Shown here piece by piece: positions 1 to 10,346 of a DNA stretch of 64,000 bases. The notes under the pieces were generated by a model. The model ran no database searches and was not told the origin of the DNA. It worked only from the letters and a program-made list of their open reading frames with translations. The stretch comes from Xenorhabdus cabanillasii. Its GTDB lineage: Bacteria > Pseudomonadota > Gammaproteobacteria > Enterobacterales > Enterobacteriaceae. Both the position numbers and the translations under genes were made by a program. Numbering within the stretch: the stretch's first letter is position 1; each line of letters starts with the position of its first letter. Location of the stretch: contig NZ_QTUB01000001.1 of assembly GCF_003386665.1 (NCBI RefSeq), positions 2,108,001 to 2,172,000 on the forward strand, given 5' to 3'.

Positions 1-1419
1 CCACCAGTGCACCAGCTCTTTCAATTCATGACGTGGTTCAATGCTGGCGCGCAATTCCAGTAAATCAAAAGCAGCCCGGAATTTTGGATGCTCCATCAAT
101 TTATTTGCTCGTTTCCCCTGACGGCGTGGCAGGCGAAGCTGCAATAGCCAAATATCACGCATAGTTGTGGTATGGCGTTTCGGAATGGCAATTGAACGGC
201 ACTGTTCATCAAGAATATCATTCATCGCCAGAGCAAAGGCATCGTAATACTGTAATCCACCTTCCTGCGTCAGTTTTTCCGCATGTTCAATCAGTGGATA
301 CCACAATATTGCCGCAAATAAGAAAGCAGGATTGACCCGCTTATCATGCTGGAGACGATAATCGGTATTTTTTAATACCTGCTGCAACAGTTTTTCCATC
401 GCTGAATCACCGCGTTGGGTGAATCCACGTTGGATTAGCGGGAATAATGGTTCAAACAGCTGGTATTCACGCAGTAGCTTATAAGTACTGTAACCGTGCC
501 CTGCCTGTAGTAGTTTCAGAGATTCATCGAATAAACGGGCGGGTGGAATCTCTCTTAGCAGAAACGCAAGATGTGGGATAGGTTTGGCAGTGGTCTCATC
601 AATAGTCATGTTTAGCTTGCTGGCGAAACGGACGGCACGCAGCATCCGTACCGGATCTTCGCGATAGCGGGTTTCCGGATCACCAATCAGGCGAATGATC
701 CCTGCTTCCAGATCGGCCATTCCGCCGACATAATCCCGCAGTGCGAAATCTTCAATACCGTAATAGAGGCTATTGATAGTGAAATCGCGGCGAGCGGCGT
801 CTTCTTCCACTGAACCAAAGATATTGTCACGCAGTAACATTCCACTTTGCGCTTTGTGTGACTGATTGCGGTCATTACATTCGGTTTGTTCATGTGACCC
901 ACGGAATGTGGCAACTTCAACCACATCTGGCCCGAACATAATGTGGGCAAGGCGAAAACGGCGGCCAACAAGGCGGCAGTTACGGAATAACTTACGTACT
1001 TGCTCTGGTGTTGCGTTGGTGGCAATGTCGAAATCTTTCGGTTTTTTGTGCAGTAATAAGTCACGTACACCGCCGCCTACCAAATAAGCCTCAAAGCCAG
1101 ATTTATTCAGGCGGTATAGAACCTTCAATGCATTTTCACTGATATCTTTGCGTGAAATAGGGTGCTGTTCCCGTGGGATCACGGTGATCAAGGGGGCAGA
1201 AGGTTTTGCCTTTCCAGATGTTTTCTTCATTTTGATGTTTTCGGCATTTGATGAAGATATGCGATTCACTCTGCGACGTTTAGGCAGAGTGCTGCTCTCT
1301 GTTTGAGCAGAATGGTCAGATACGGTGACTGGCCTTTCACTGGCTGCCTGTGTTTCGCGTTTTATCTTGGTTTCGCGGATCAACAAATTACGGCAGAAAG
1401 TTGCTACTCGGTTAAAAAT
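1..1419 (-). CDS. pcnB: Poly(A) polymerase I, 3'-truncated by window edge
   Basis: Adds 3' poly(A) tails to RNAs and decay fragments in the cytoplasm, feeding them to exonucleases and controlling plasmid antisense RNAs. The frame is open from the left edge through 473 codons; only the basic C-terminal tail (about 40 residues in E. coli) is missing. Nucleotidyltransferase motifs are clear: GGGVRDLLL (115-123), the metal pair in KDFD (D129, D131), [11 protein letters not shown] and [16 protein letters not shown]. No ATG fits the N-terminus. The frame begins at ATT (1419-1417) followed by FNRVATFCR, matching E. coli MFTRVANFCR, whose start is the known rare AUU codon. A GAGG ribosome site sits 6 nt upstream. 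Between this start and TVIPREQ lies a basic Ser/Lys-rich stretch about 49 residues longer than in E. coli. Leftmost gene of a leftward run with gluQ and dksA. Confidence 0.95.
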   Translation of the reverse strand, partial: MFNRVATFCRNLLIRETKIKRETQAASERPVTVSDHSAQTESSTLPKRRRVNRISSSNAENIKMKKTSGKAKPSAPLITVIPREQHPISRKDISENALKVLYRLNKSGFEAYLVGGGVRDLLLHKKPKDFDIATNATPEQVRKLFRNCRLVGRRFRLAHIMFGPDVVEVATFRGSHEQTECNDRNQSHKAQSGMLLRDNIFGSVEEDAARRDFTINSLYYGIEDFALRDYVGGMADLEAGIIRLIGDPETRYREDPVRMLRAVRFASKLNMTIDETTAKPIPHLAFLLREIPPARLFDESLKLLQAGHGYSTYKLLREYQLFEPLFPLIQRGFTQRGDSAMEKLLQQVLKNTDYRLQHDKRVNPAFLFAAILWYPLIEHAEKLTQEGGLQYYDAFALAMNDILDEQCRSIAIPKRHTTTMRDIWLLQLRLPRRQGKRANKLMEHPKFRAAFDLLELRASIEPRHELKELVHWW

Positions 1420-1523
1420 GGTACACCTCGATAGTGACGAATCAAATTAAAACAAAAAAACAGCCGCTAATCATAACTTACTGGACATTCTTTGAGAATG
1501 CTTGCAGTGCCAATAGCAACACT

Positions 1524-2444
1524 TTATTTAAATTGTCTATTGATTATGTTTTGGGGCGGAACATGATTCAGATTCCAACCAACAATAGCCTGTTTTAATA
1601 ATTGATCTGTGGTGAGATCTTGCCAGCCTGTGATGGTTGGTTGGTTTAAAAACGATAACGCATCAATAAGCAATGGGCGTGGATCATCAAAAGGGATCGG
1701 TTTTGCATGATTTTGCTTGGAAAGTTTATTTCCCTCTTTATTTAATACAAGAGGCAAATGTACATAATCTGGCGTTTTAAAATTCAGATACCGATATAAG
1801 GATATTTGGCGAACTGTAGGTTCGATCAAATCTGCTCCTCTGACAATTTCAGTGATGCCTTGATAGTTATCGTCAATAACAACGACAAGATTATAGGCAA
1901 ATAAACCATCTTTGCGATGAATAATGAAATCTTCTTCAGCCATTTTTGCAGATACGGTGATATTTCCCTGTAATTTGTCGTAAAAACTGTAAACGGGATA
2001 CTGTTGTTGCAGGCGGATGGCAGCATTGCGGGCTGGCAGGTGCAAATGTTGGCAGAAACCATCATAAAATCCGCCCAAATGCTGAATGCGCTGGCGGGTA
2101 CAGGTACAGTAATAACTATTTCGCTGTTGTAGTAGCTGCTCAAGTATCGCCCGGTAAGCTTCGTGGCGTTGGGATTGGTACAGTACTTCTCCGTCCCAGT
2201 GAAGGCCGTAGTGTTCTAATGCTTGTAATATCCTGCCTGCTGAGCCGGGAACTTCCCGCGGAGGATCGATGTCATCGATACGCATCAGCCATTTTCCTTG
2301 GTAAGCACGTGCCTGTAAGTAACTGCCCAGTGCTGTCACCAGAGAACCAAAGTGGAGATCGCCAGATGGGGATGGCGCAAAACGCCCAATATACAACGGA
2401 GGATATTTATACAACGGAAAGTGTTCGGATTCGGATTGAGTCAT
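1524..2444 (-). CDS. gluQ: Glutamyl-Q tRNA(Asp) synthetase
   Basis: Activates glutamate and attaches it to queuosine at position 34 of tRNA(Asp); a paralogue of the GluRS catalytic core without the anticodon-binding domain. The 306 residues match the family length. The class I HIGH-like motif appears as [10 protein letters not shown] (about 26-35), the KMSKS counterpart as NKLSKQ (about 238-243), and a zinc site is suggested by CTCTRQ plus a later YDGFCQH. An N-terminal extension of about 15 residues precedes [11 protein letters not shown]. It lies between dksA upstream and pcnB downstream, all leftward, the usual enteric order. The ATG at 2444 has no strong ribosome site, so a slightly later start is possible. 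Confidence 0.95.
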   Translation of the reverse strand: MTQSESEHFPLYKYPPLYIGRFAPSPSGDLHFGSLVTALGSYLQARAYQGKWLMRIDDIDPPREVPGSAGRILQALEHYGLHWDGEVLYQSQRHEAYRAILEQLLQQRNSYYCTCTRQRIQHLGGFYDGFCQHLHLPARNAAIRLQQQYPVYSFYDKLQGNITVSAKMAEEDFIIHRKDGLFAYNLVVVIDDNYQGITEIVRGADLIEPTVRQISLYRYLNFKTPDYVHLPLVLNKEGNKLSKQNHAKPIPFDDPRPLLIDALSFLNQPTITGWQDLTTDQLLKQAIVGWNLNHVPPQNIINRQFK

Positions 2445-2468
2445 GTCAGGATCAGTTTAAGGGAGTAT

Positions 2469-2488
2469 ACGGCGCCTTTCAGCGCCGT
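2469..2488 (-). terminator. GC-rich hairpin between dksA and gluQ
   Basis: ACGGCGC and GCGCCGT form a 7-bp stem around a 6-nt loop, in the 58-nt gap between dksA stop and gluQ start. There is no U-tract on either side, so it is more likely an attenuating or processing hairpin than a full intrinsic terminator. Confidence 0.45.
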
Positions 2489-2502
2489 ACTCAACCCATC
2501 GG

Positions 2503-2958
2503 TTAGCCAGCCATTTGCTTTTCGCGAATTTCAGCTAACGTTTTACAGTCAATACATAAATCAGCTGTAGGGCGAGCTTCTAAACGACGAATGCCGATTT
2601 CAACCCCACAGGATTCACAGTAGCCGAAATCATCATCTTCGACTTTCTTCAGCGTTTTTTCGATCTTCTTGATCAACTTACGTTCACGATCCCGATTACG
2701 TAATTCAAGACTGAATTCTTCTTCTTGTGCCGCACGGTCAACCGGATCAGGGAAGTTCGCTGCCTCATCTTGCATATGAGATACAGTACGGTCTACTTCA
2801 TCCCTGAGTTGATTGCGCCATGCTTCCAGAATCAGCTTGAAATGCGTTAACTGGGCATCGTTCATGTATTCTTCGCCTGGCTTTTCCTGGTAAGGTTCTA
2901 CCCCAGCAATGGCGAGAATGCTCAAGGACGAGGTTTTACGTTTTTGCCCTTCTTGCAT
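2503..2958 (-). CDS. dksA: RNA polymerase-binding transcription factor DksA
   Basis: Binds the secondary channel of RNA polymerase and, with ppGpp, reprograms transcription of rRNA and amino-acid genes. Starting at ATG 2958 gives 151 residues, exactly the enteric length; the frame is open further upstream, but that extension is unlike DksA. The coiled-coil tip and four-cysteine zinc finger are visible near the C-terminus (YCESCG ... LCIDCK), with the acidic [11 protein letters not shown] segment before it. A ribosome site (AAGGAGAAGC) precedes the chosen ATG. The ppGpp synthetase RelA is encoded about 18 kb away in this window. Confidence 0.97.
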   Translation of the reverse strand: MQEGQKRKTSSLSILAIAGVEPYQEKPGEEYMNDAQLTHFKLILEAWRNQLRDEVDRTVSHMQDEAANFPDPVDRAAQEEEFSLELRNRDRERKLIKKIEKTLKKVEDDDFGYCESCGVEIGIRRLEARPTADLCIDCKTLAEIREKQMAG

Positions 2959-3153
2959 AATGCTTCTCCTTACACACGCACTATCAAACGACCCCCCAAC
3001 AGTAGGGGGAAAAAAATAGGCCGCTATAAATAGCAGATGACTGCGAGGTTGGCAATTATTCATACCATTAGTTTTGCAATGGTGTGAAGGCAGCCGTGTT
3101 TACTGCCTAAATATGTTGCAAAACTTACCTCATCAGCATGATCTGTTTACAAA

Positions 3154-3864
3154 TCATCCCATTGATACAAAAGGCAATTTGTGACTTAGAACCATCCTGT
3201 TTTCTGTCATGCTGGCCCCGTAACAAATTACTTCGACCCCTAAATTGCATGCTTGTTCCAAAAGAAAAGCATAATCGTGGTCAATATGTTTTGCTGCCGT
3301 CACTTGACTGATACCGGAATGTAAAACAGCAAAGCACAGGACAGCACGCTGTCCCTGTTGCGCTATCAATGATAGTTCACGTAAATGTTTTTGCCCACGA
3401 ATTGTCACGGCATCAGGGAAATATCCTTTATTGTCTTGCAATAAAGTGACCGATTTTACTTCAATATAGCAATTAACTTTTTGTTTTGACTCTAACAATA
3501 AATCTATCCTGCTTTTCTCTTTTCCATAGCTCACTTCGCGGCTGATTTTTTCGTAGCCGGATAATTCTGAAATTAGATTTTTTTCAATAGACTGATAAAC
3601 CAGATCATTGGCCCGCAGTGTATTCACGCAAATCCAATGCCCGTTTTGGGTTTGTGTCAGCTCCCAGCTATTGGGATATTTACGCCTGGGATTGTCTGAG
3701 GTGGAATACCACACAGTGTCTCCGGGTGTTGCACAGCCTGTCATCGCGCCGGTATTGGCACAGTGTATAGTGAGCGTTTCACCTTCTGGAGTGAGAACAT
3801 CAGCCAGAAAACGTTTATAGCGACGAATTAATGTAGCAGGCTTCAATGTTGGCGAAAATTCCAT
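3154..3864 (-). CDS. sfsA: SfsA family DNA/RNA nuclease-fold protein
   Basis: Sugar fermentation stimulation protein, named for promoting maltose use in E. coli when overexpressed; the family has an N-terminal OB-like region and a nuclease-like fold, with unsettled physiological role. All 236 residues align with the family: ANTGAM and [12 protein letters not shown] near residues 37-53, then SRIDLLLE and [10 protein letters not shown] (about 120-140), where the acidic residues resemble a PD-(D/E)xK active site. It starts at ATG 3864 behind AAAGGAAA. It is divergent from hrpB and leads toward dksA, the E. coli order. Confidence 0.95.
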   Translation of the reverse strand: MEFSPTLKPATLIRRYKRFLADVLTPEGETLTIHCANTGAMTGCATPGDTVWYSTSDNPRRKYPNSWELTQTQNGHWICVNTLRANDLVYQSIEKNLISELSGYEKISREVSYGKEKSRIDLLLESKQKVNCYIEVKSVTLLQDNKGYFPDAVTIRGQKHLRELSLIAQQGQRAVLCFAVLHSGISQVTAAKHIDHDYAFLLEQACNLGVEVICYGASMTENRMVLSHKLPFVSMG

Positions 3865-4003
3865 AAACTTTCCTTTATAACTAACAGTCTCACTATCATT
3901 AAGTCACTTGCATGAAGTAACTCGAACATAAACTAAAATTAAACATGAAGATGAAATTAAACGTGAACTGAAATTAGAATCGCCAATGCTACAATAACAG
4001 TCC

Positions 4004-6532
4004 TTGAAAGTTAATCGCTATGGTGAACCTTTGTTATTACCTATTTATGACGTTGTAGACTCTGTCATAACTCAGTTGGAGACCTCGAAACAGGTTTTAT
4101 TACATGCTCCGACAGGTGCAGGAAAATCAACAGGATTACCGCTGGCAATCCTGAATAATGCCCGGTTTAGCGGACGTATTATTATGCTGGAACCGCGGCG
4201 TATTGCCGCACGTAGTGTTGCTGAACGTCTGGCAGAGCAATTGAATGAACCCGTAGGTATGACGGTAGGTTACCGAATGCGTTCGGAGACTAAAGTTAGT
4301 GTCTCCACCCGTCTTGAAGTGGTGACTGAAGGGATTCTGACCCGAATACTGCAACAAGATCCTGAACTGAGTGGTGTTTCTCTCGTCATTCTTGATGAAT
4401 TTCACGAGCGCAGCTTACAGGCCGATCTGGCACTGGCTCTGCTATTGGATGTGCAGGAAGGGTTACGTGATGATTTACGTATTCTGGTCATGTCCGCTAC
4501 GCTGGATAACCAGCGCCTCTCTTCTTTATTACCCGAAGCACCAGTCGTCGTTTCAGAAGGGCGCAGTTATCCGGTGGCGAGAAGTTACCATCCACTGCCT
4601 GCCCATCTGCCTTTTGAACGATCAGTGGCTTCAGCAGTATTACGTTTATTACAGCAGGAGACGGGATCGCTGTTGCTGTTTTTACCCGGCGTAGCGGAAA
4701 TTCAGCGTGTACTGATGCAGTTAGAGGGAAAAGTCGGGAATGGTACGTTACTGTGCCCGCTATATGGCGCTTTATCCCTGTCAGAACAACGTATGGCGAT
4801 AATGCCTGCTCCGGCGGGAATGCGTAAAGTGGTACTGGCGACTAACATTGCCGAAACCAGTCTGACGATTGAGGGAATTCGTCTGGTGGTGGATAGTGGT
4901 CTGGAACGTACCAACCGATTTGAACCGAAGAGCGGCTTAACCCGTTTGATTACCCAACGAATTAGTCAGGCATCAATGATTCAACGAGCTGGTCGGGCGG
5001 GCAGACTGGAAGCTGGCGTGTGCTGGCATTTATTTAGTCAGGAGCAGGCAGAGCGTGCTACAGAGCACAGTGAACCGGAAATCCTGCATTCAGATTTGAG
5101 TAATTTGCTGCTTTCTTTATTGCAGTGGGGATGTCGTGACAGTAGCCAGTTACATTGGTCAGACAATCCACCACAAGCTGCCCTGACTGTTGCCCAATCT
5201 CTGCTTACTCAATTGGGAGCACTGGATGATAAACAACAATTAACTGCCCGTGGCTGGCGAATGACCGAATCCGGTTGCGAGCCTCGTTTGGCCGCTATTT
5301 TATGTCTGGCAAGAGAATGGTGTTCAGGTAAAGGATCATGTGCGGAGAAAGAATCGGCAGGAGAAGTACTGGCAACAGCAGCGAAACTGGTCGCGATCCT
5401 TGAGGAGCCGCCACGATGGGGAGCACCGGATCTCATCCATTGCCTTACCTCCAATCAGTCTCATTGGCAGCAACGGGCAAAACAGCTATTCAGAAATCTG
5501 GTCAGAAGTCTGGCAGATAATATTGTTACGGATCCTAACAGCATTAATCTGGAGTATGTACCTGAATTATTGGTGCAGGGGTTTCCTGACAGAATTGCGA
5601 AAAATCGTGACAACCTTGGACGTTTTCAGCTTGCTACCGGCTTGGGTGCTGTACTGGAGCGGGAAGAGCCGCTTTCAGGTGAAACATGGCTGGTGGCACC
5701 GGCATTGCAGCAAGGCAGCAAAACACCGGATGCACGCATTCTGCTTGCCTGTCCGTTGAATATTGAACAAATAGTCAGGCAATATCCTGCTTTGTTTACA
5801 GAACAGACAGCTATTGAATGGGATGATAATAAGGGAACGCTGCGTGCATGGAAGCGGCTGAAATGTGGACGTTTGACGGTTAAGGCACAGCCTTTGGCAA
5901 AACCTTCTGCGACTGAATTGCAGGAAGCTCTGCTGAATTGGGTCCGGCAGGAGGGACTGGCGGCTCTGACCTGGTCACAGGAAGCATCGCAGTTGCGAAT
6001 TCGTTTGCAACGGGCCGCAGAATGGCTGCCGGAAATTGAATGGCCTGCTGTCGATGATGATACTTTATTGGATTCTCTTGAACAGTGGCTGCAACCTGCA
6101 CTGGAAGTGGAACGTGTGCAAGATTTGAAGGGATTGCGACAAGTTGAGCTGTCATCAGCTCTTGTGGCTCTTCTTGATTGGCAGCAACGGCAAATACTGG
6201 ATAATGAATTGCCTACTAATTACACTGTGCCAACTGGAAGCCGGATCAACATTGAATATTTCTACGATAAGCCACCCGTATTATCAGTCAGAATGCAGGA
6301 AATGTACGGCGAGCAGCAGAATCCGGTTTTGGCAAAAGGACGAATTCCTGTCGTTGTTGAGTTGTTGTCTCCGGCTCATCGTCCATTGCAGATCACCCAA
6401 GATCTCGCGGCATTTTGGCGGGGAGCTTATCGGGAGGTACAAAAAGAGATGAAAGGGCGTTATCCCAAGCATTTATGGCCAGATGATCCTGCTAATGCAG
6501 CGCCGACGAGGCGCGTGAAAAAATATATGTAA
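4004..6532 (+). CDS. hrpB: ATP-dependent helicase HrpB (DEAH box)
   Basis: A large DEAH-box RNA helicase-like protein conserved in enterics; biological role poorly defined. Walker A is APTGAGKST (about residues 35-43), the box is DEFHERS, followed by MSATLD (motif III), ATNIAETSLTIEG (motif V) and QRAGRAGR (motif VI). The C-terminal half carries the HrpB-specific domain ending in GRYPKHLWPDDPA, as in E. coli, with total length of 842 against about 820. The start is uncertain. The frame opens at TTG 4004 with no good ribosome site; TTG 4031, which aligns better with the E. coli N-terminus and has GGTGA upstream, is the alternative. It is divergent from sfsA, 53 nt before mrcB. Confidence 0.93.
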   Translation: MKVNRYGEPLLLPIYDVVDSVITQLETSKQVLLHAPTGAGKSTGLPLAILNNARFSGRIIMLEPRRIAARSVAERLAEQLNEPVGMTVGYRMRSETKVSVSTRLEVVTEGILTRILQQDPELSGVSLVILDEFHERSLQADLALALLLDVQEGLRDDLRILVMSATLDNQRLSSLLPEAPVVVSEGRSYPVARSYHPLPAHLPFERSVASAVLRLLQQETGSLLLFLPGVAEIQRVLMQLEGKVGNGTLLCPLYGALSLSEQRMAIMPAPAGMRKVVLATNIAETSLTIEGIRLVVDSGLERTNRFEPKSGLTRLITQRISQASMIQRAGRAGRLEAGVCWHLFSQEQAERATEHSEPEILHSDLSNLLLSLLQWGCRDSSQLHWSDNPPQAALTVAQSLLTQLGALDDKQQLTARGWRMTESGCEPRLAAILCLAREWCSGKGSCAEKESAGEVLATAAKLVAILEEPPRWGAPDLIHCLTSNQSHWQQRAKQLFRNLVRSLADNIVTDPNSINLEYVPELLVQGFPDRIAKNRDNLGRFQLATGLGAVLEREEPLSGETWLVAPALQQGSKTPDARILLACPLNIEQIVRQYPALFTEQTAIEWDDNKGTLRAWKRLKCGRLTVKAQPLAKPSATELQEALLNWVRQEGLAALTWSQEASQLRIRLQRAAEWLPEIEWPAVDDDTLLDSLEQWLQPALEVERVQDLKGLRQVELSSALVALLDWQQRQILDNELPTNYTVPTGSRINIEYFYDKPPVLSVRMQEMYGEQQNPVLAKGRIPVVVELLSPAHRPLQITQDLAAFWRGAYREVQKEMKGRYPKHLWPDDPANAAPTRRVKKYM

Positions 6533-6585
6533 TTATTTTAATAAATTCATATTACTACGTTTCATGAACAATTGGAGAATTCGGT

Positions 6586-9054
6586 ATGTCTGATGATGAT
6601 CGTCAGCCAATCGGACGTAAGGGTAAAAAGTCGGGACATCGTCGTGGGCGTCAGGCGAATAAACGTCATCGACGGGATGATTATGACTATGATGATTTTG
6701 AAGACGAGAGTAACAATGACGATGAGAATGAAGTCATGACGAAAAAAGGGAATAAATCCCCGCAGGTAAAAAGGCGGGGAAAATGGGTCTGGCTGCTGCT
6801 ATTGAAAATCTTTATTGTGCTGACAGTACTCATTGTTATATATGGTTTTTATCTGGATAACAAAATCCGTCACCGCATTGATGGCCGAGTATGGGAACTT
6901 CCCGCTGCGGTATATGGCCGTATGGTAAATCTTGAACCGGGCATGAATTACAATAAGGCTGAGATGATCCGGTTATTGGAAGGTATGCAGTATCGGCTGG
7001 TAACTAAAATAACCCGTCCGGGCGAGTTTGTTGTCAGGGGCAACAGTATTGAAATGTTACGTCGGCCATTTGATTTCCCTGATGGTAAAGAAGGGCAGAT
7101 TCAGGCTCGTCTGGTTTTCGATGACAATCATTTAACCAGTATTGAAAACATGGAAAATCAACGTCAGTTTGGCTTCTTCCGTCTTGATCCCAAACTGATC
7201 AGCATGATGCAGTCAGCGAATGGTGAGCAGCGTTTGTTTGTTCCGCGCTCCGGCTTTCCTGACTTGCTGGTTCAGACATTATTGGAAACAGAAGATCGCT
7301 ATTTCTACGAGCATGACGGCATCAGACCCCTTTCGATTGTTCGTGCAGCGCTGGAAAACCTGCTGGCGGGCCGTGCAGTTCAGGGGGGCAGTACCTTAAC
7401 CCAGCAGTTAGTCAAAAATTTATTCCTGACTAACGAACGTACCTTAAGCCGTAAAGCCAATGAAGCCTTGATGGCATTATTGCTGGATGCACGCTACAGC
7501 AAGGATCGCATTCTTGAACTCTATCTGAATGAAGTTAACTTAGGGCAGAGTGGTGATGAGCAGATCCGGGGTTTCCCGTTAGCGAGTCTTTACTATTTCG
7601 GGCGTCCGATTGATGAACTGAGTCTGGATCAGCAAGCATTGCTGGTAGGGATGGTTAAAGGGGCTTCGTGGTATAACCCGTGGCGTAATCCTAAAACTGC
7701 ACTGGAACGCCGTAATGTCGTATTGAAGATTCTCCAGAACCGAAAAGTGATAGATCAGGAGCTGTATGACCTGCTAAGTGCCCGTCCTCTCGGTGTAAAA
7801 CCGAAAAGTGATGTAATAACACCACAACCCGCATTTATGCAGATGGTACGTAAAGAGCTACAGGAAAAACTGGGCGAGAAAGTGAATGATTTATCGGGCG
7901 TAAAAATCTTCACTACGCTAGACCCGGTTGCGCAGGATGCGGCGGAAAAAGCAATAGAACAAGGTGTTGCTGATCTGCGTAAATCGCGTAAGGTGCCTGA
8001 TTTAGAAGGTGCGATGGTCATTGTTGACCGTTTCAGTGGTGAAGTCCGGGCAATGGTTGGAGGCTCGCAGCCTCAATATGCGGGGTTTAACCGCGCAATG
8101 AATGCCCGTCGGTTAATCGGTTCGCTTGCTAAGCCTGCAACGTATTTATCTGCATTAAGCCAACCGGATAAATATCGCCTGAACACCTGGCTGGCAGATG
8201 AGCCTATTTCGATACCTCAGGCTGGCGGAAAACCGTGGGAGCCGAAAAACTTCAGCCGTAATTTCAGTGGCCGAGTTATGTTGGTCGATGCACTGGCTCG
8301 CTCAATCAACATTCCGACGGTCAATCTGGGGCTGGATGTGGGGTTGGATCATATTGCGAATACTCTGGTGTTACTGGGCATTCCGGCTAAAGAAATCCAG
8401 AAAGTACCCGCAATGTTGCTGGGAGCTATCAACCTGACTCCGATGGAAATGGCTCAGGAGTTTCAGACCATTGCCAGTGGAGGAAATCGGGCCAGACTCT
8501 CAGCACTGCGCTCTATCATTGCTGAGGATGGTACTGTGGTTTACCAGAGCTATCCACAGGCGGAAAGGGTTGTACCTGCCCAAGCAGCTTATTTGACGTT
8601 ATATGGTATGCAGCAGGTTATTGCACGGGGAACGGGCCGCTCACTGACCGGAAAATATGGCAAATATAATCTGGCGGGAAAAACGGGAACGACCAATGAC
8701 CTGCGTGATACTTGGTTTACCGGAATCGACGGTAAAGAAGTCGCGATTGTCTGGGCTGGTCGTGATAACAACGGCCCGACCAATCTGACAGGAGCAACAG
8801 GAGCGCTGAAGATTTATGAACGTTATCTGGCAAATGAAACACCTCTGGCGCTAAAAAACCAACCACCGGAAGGCATTGTGGATATGTCTGTCAATGAAGA
8901 TGGCTCTTTTAATTGTGCCGGAGGTGGCATCAGGATTTTACCAGTCTGGACAGACGATCCTCAGGCTTTATGTTTACAATCTGTGCAGCAGCCCATTGAA
9001 GAAGGCAAGGAAGAAGAGGCTCCGGGCTGGCTGCGTGAGATGTTTGGGCAGTAA
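6586..9054 (+). CDS. mrcB: Penicillin-binding protein 1B
   Basis: Bifunctional peptidoglycan synthase of the inner membrane: polymerises lipid II glycan and cross-links peptides. In order: a charged, basic and acidic cytoplasmic tail (1-65), one membrane segment (about 66-90, WVWLLLLKIFIVLTVLIVIY), a UB2H-like domain, the GT51 glycosyltransferase (ETEDRYFYEHDGI with catalytic Glu; GGSTLTQQLVKNLF), and the transpeptidase with SLAK (SxxK), SIN and KTGTT motifs. Its 822 residues compare with 844 in E. coli. A GGAG sits ahead of ATG 6586. It follows hrpB as in E. coli, but the fhu genes normally downstream are absent here. Confidence 0.97.
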   Translation: MSDDDRQPIGRKGKKSGHRRGRQANKRHRRDDYDYDDFEDESNNDDENEVMTKKGNKSPQVKRRGKWVWLLLLKIFIVLTVLIVIYGFYLDNKIRHRIDGRVWELPAAVYGRMVNLEPGMNYNKAEMIRLLEGMQYRLVTKITRPGEFVVRGNSIEMLRRPFDFPDGKEGQIQARLVFDDNHLTSIENMENQRQFGFFRLDPKLISMMQSANGEQRLFVPRSGFPDLLVQTLLETEDRYFYEHDGIRPLSIVRAALENLLAGRAVQGGSTLTQQLVKNLFLTNERTLSRKANEALMALLLDARYSKDRILELYLNEVNLGQSGDEQIRGFPLASLYYFGRPIDELSLDQQALLVGMVKGASWYNPWRNPKTALERRNVVLKILQNRKVIDQELYDLLSARPLGVKPKSDVITPQPAFMQMVRKELQEKLGEKVNDLSGVKIFTTLDPVAQDAAEKAIEQGVADLRKSRKVPDLEGAMVIVDRFSGEVRAMVGGSQPQYAGFNRAMNARRLIGSLAKPATYLSALSQPDKYRLNTWLADEPISIPQAGGKPWEPKNFSRNFSGRVMLVDALARSINIPTVNLGLDVGLDHIANTLVLLGIPAKEIQKVPAMLLGAINLTPMEMAQEFQTIASGGNRARLSALRSIIAEDGTVVYQSYPQAERVVPAQAAYLTLYGMQQVIARGTGRSLTGKYGKYNLAGKTGTTNDLRDTWFTGIDGKEVAIVWAGRDNNGPTNLTGATGALKIYERYLANETPLALKNQPPEGIVDMSVNEDGSFNCAGGGIRILPVWTDDPQALCLQSVQQPIEEGKEEEAPGWLREMFGQ

Positions 9055-9080
9055 CCGGTAAATCAGCTGTTTTAAAATGC

Positions 9081-9109
9081 AATTCCCCACTCTTGAGAAG
9101 TGGGGAATT
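9081..9109 (+). terminator. Perfect 11-bp inverted repeat after mrcB
   Basis: AATTCCCCACT pairs perfectly with AGTGGGGAATT across a 7-nt loop, 26 nt after the mrcB stop. It probably ends the mrcB transcript, although no long U-run follows. Confidence 0.6.
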
Positions 9110-9556
9110 CTAAACTCGTCACGAAATATTCTATTCCTGGAGCAAAAGAGATAACAGCGGTATGTCTATTGATTTCAAGTGTATTCATCAAGATATCCTG
9201 CTTTTAATTAATCTCAGCTCCGCATGATTTCTTAGATACTCATGAACGTAATCAAAGTATCACCGAACATGATCCATTTGAAGGTCTTTTTTAATGTATA
9301 TGACCCGTCCTGAATAAGGTTGTGTTCGCGGGATACTTATATCAGAGAACCGAATCCAGTCAAGGTAACGGACTCACTTCTTATTCATAAATTCAATCCT
9401 TCTCGCAAAAATAAAGTATCAGGATATCTTGCCAGATACAGGATATGGCACAATTCCTGATATTAATATTCACTTATTGAATATATTTGTATAGCCGGGA
9501 GCGGGTGTGCTAAATAAATTAAAAATGCAGTTGCTTTTTTCTGTGAGGATTAGGCG
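9110..9556. other. Gene-free gap between mrcB and the TauE-like gene
   Basis: About 450 nt without a credible reading frame on either strand. In E. coli the fhuACDB genes follow mrcB. Nothing recognisable of them remains, so this is probably a deletion or replacement scar plus the promoter region of the downstream permease. Confidence 0.5.
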
Positions 9557-10297
9557 ATGAACATTATTGTTCTATCCCTGTTATTTATTACTGCTGCGTT
9601 ATTACATGGCATCAGCGGTATTGGTTTTCCTATTGCCAGTACAACCGCATTAAGTTTATTTATACCTTTGAAAGAAGGAGTAATCTTAGCATTATGGCCA
9701 ACATTATTGATCAATGTGTTAAGTGTGATTTCAGGCGGAAAAATTGGCCCGATATTACATAAATACAGTTTACTGGCGCTCTTTTCATTATTAGGTAGTT
9801 TTATTGGGGCGAAACTTTTATTTTGGGTTAATCCTGCCTATCTTCAATTACTGCTGAGTGGAGTCATTGCGTTTTACATTATTAGTAGTGTTTGCAGCAA
9901 TAATTTTCATTTACCTGCAAGTCCGATTATTTTGGCGTTATTTGGCCTGGTGGCAGGAGTCATTGGCGGAGCTACAAACGCTATGTCACCTATATTGATA
10001 ATGTGCCTGCTGGCGATGAGCAATGATCGTCATGAAATTGCACGAGCAGCGAATCTCTGTTTTTTGCTCGGAAAGATCAGTCAATTGGTGGTATTGCGTA
10101 ATGAGGCATTTGAATTATTCTCTTCGGATTGTTTGTGGCCTGTATTGTTACTAACGGGGTTATCCGTCCTTTTTTTCTTTATTGGTACTCGCCTGAGAAC
10201 ACGTATCAGTGCGCAGTATTTTCGCTGGTTGATGCTCATTCTGTTGGGCGTATTGGCGGTAATGTCTGCAATTCAGGCGGTACGGGTTTTGGTGTAA
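9557..10297 (+). CDS. TauE/SafE (TSUP) family membrane permease
   Basis: A predicted inner-membrane carrier of the sulfite exporter TauE/SafE family, whose members move small anions such as sulfite, sulfoacetate or taurine-related compounds; the substrate here is unknown. The 246 residues are almost all hydrophobic, with about eight membrane segments in two halves. Each half begins with a family-like glycine-rich motif: HGISGIGFPIAS near residue 17 and GLVAGVIGGATNAMSP near residue 134. The ATG at 9557 follows GAGGATTAGGCG. It stands alone, facing hemL and separated from it by a shared terminator hairpin. It replaces the clcA region found near hemL in E. coli. Confidence 0.85.
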   Translation: MNIIVLSLLFITAALLHGISGIGFPIASTTALSLFIPLKEGVILALWPTLLINVLSVISGGKIGPILHKYSLLALFSLLGSFIGAKLLFWVNPAYLQLLLSGVIAFYIISSVCSNNFHLPASPIILALFGLVAGVIGGATNAMSPILIMCLLAMSNDRHEIARAANLCFLLGKISQLVVLRNEAFELFSSDCLWPVLLLTGLSVLFFFIGTRLRTRISAQYFRWLMLILLGVLAVMSAIQAVRVLV

Positions 10298-10303
10298 GTA
10301 AAT

Positions 10304-10336
10304 CCCTGACACCACAATATTATTGTAGTGTCAGGG
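10304..10336. terminator. Bidirectional hairpin between TauE-like gene and hemL
   Basis: CCCTGACAC-ACAAT pairs with ATTGT-GTGTCAGGG (15 positions, one mismatch) around a 3-nt loop. It lies in the 49-nt gap between two convergent genes, so it likely terminates both. Confidence 0.75.
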
Positions 10337-10346
10337 AGGAAATAGA

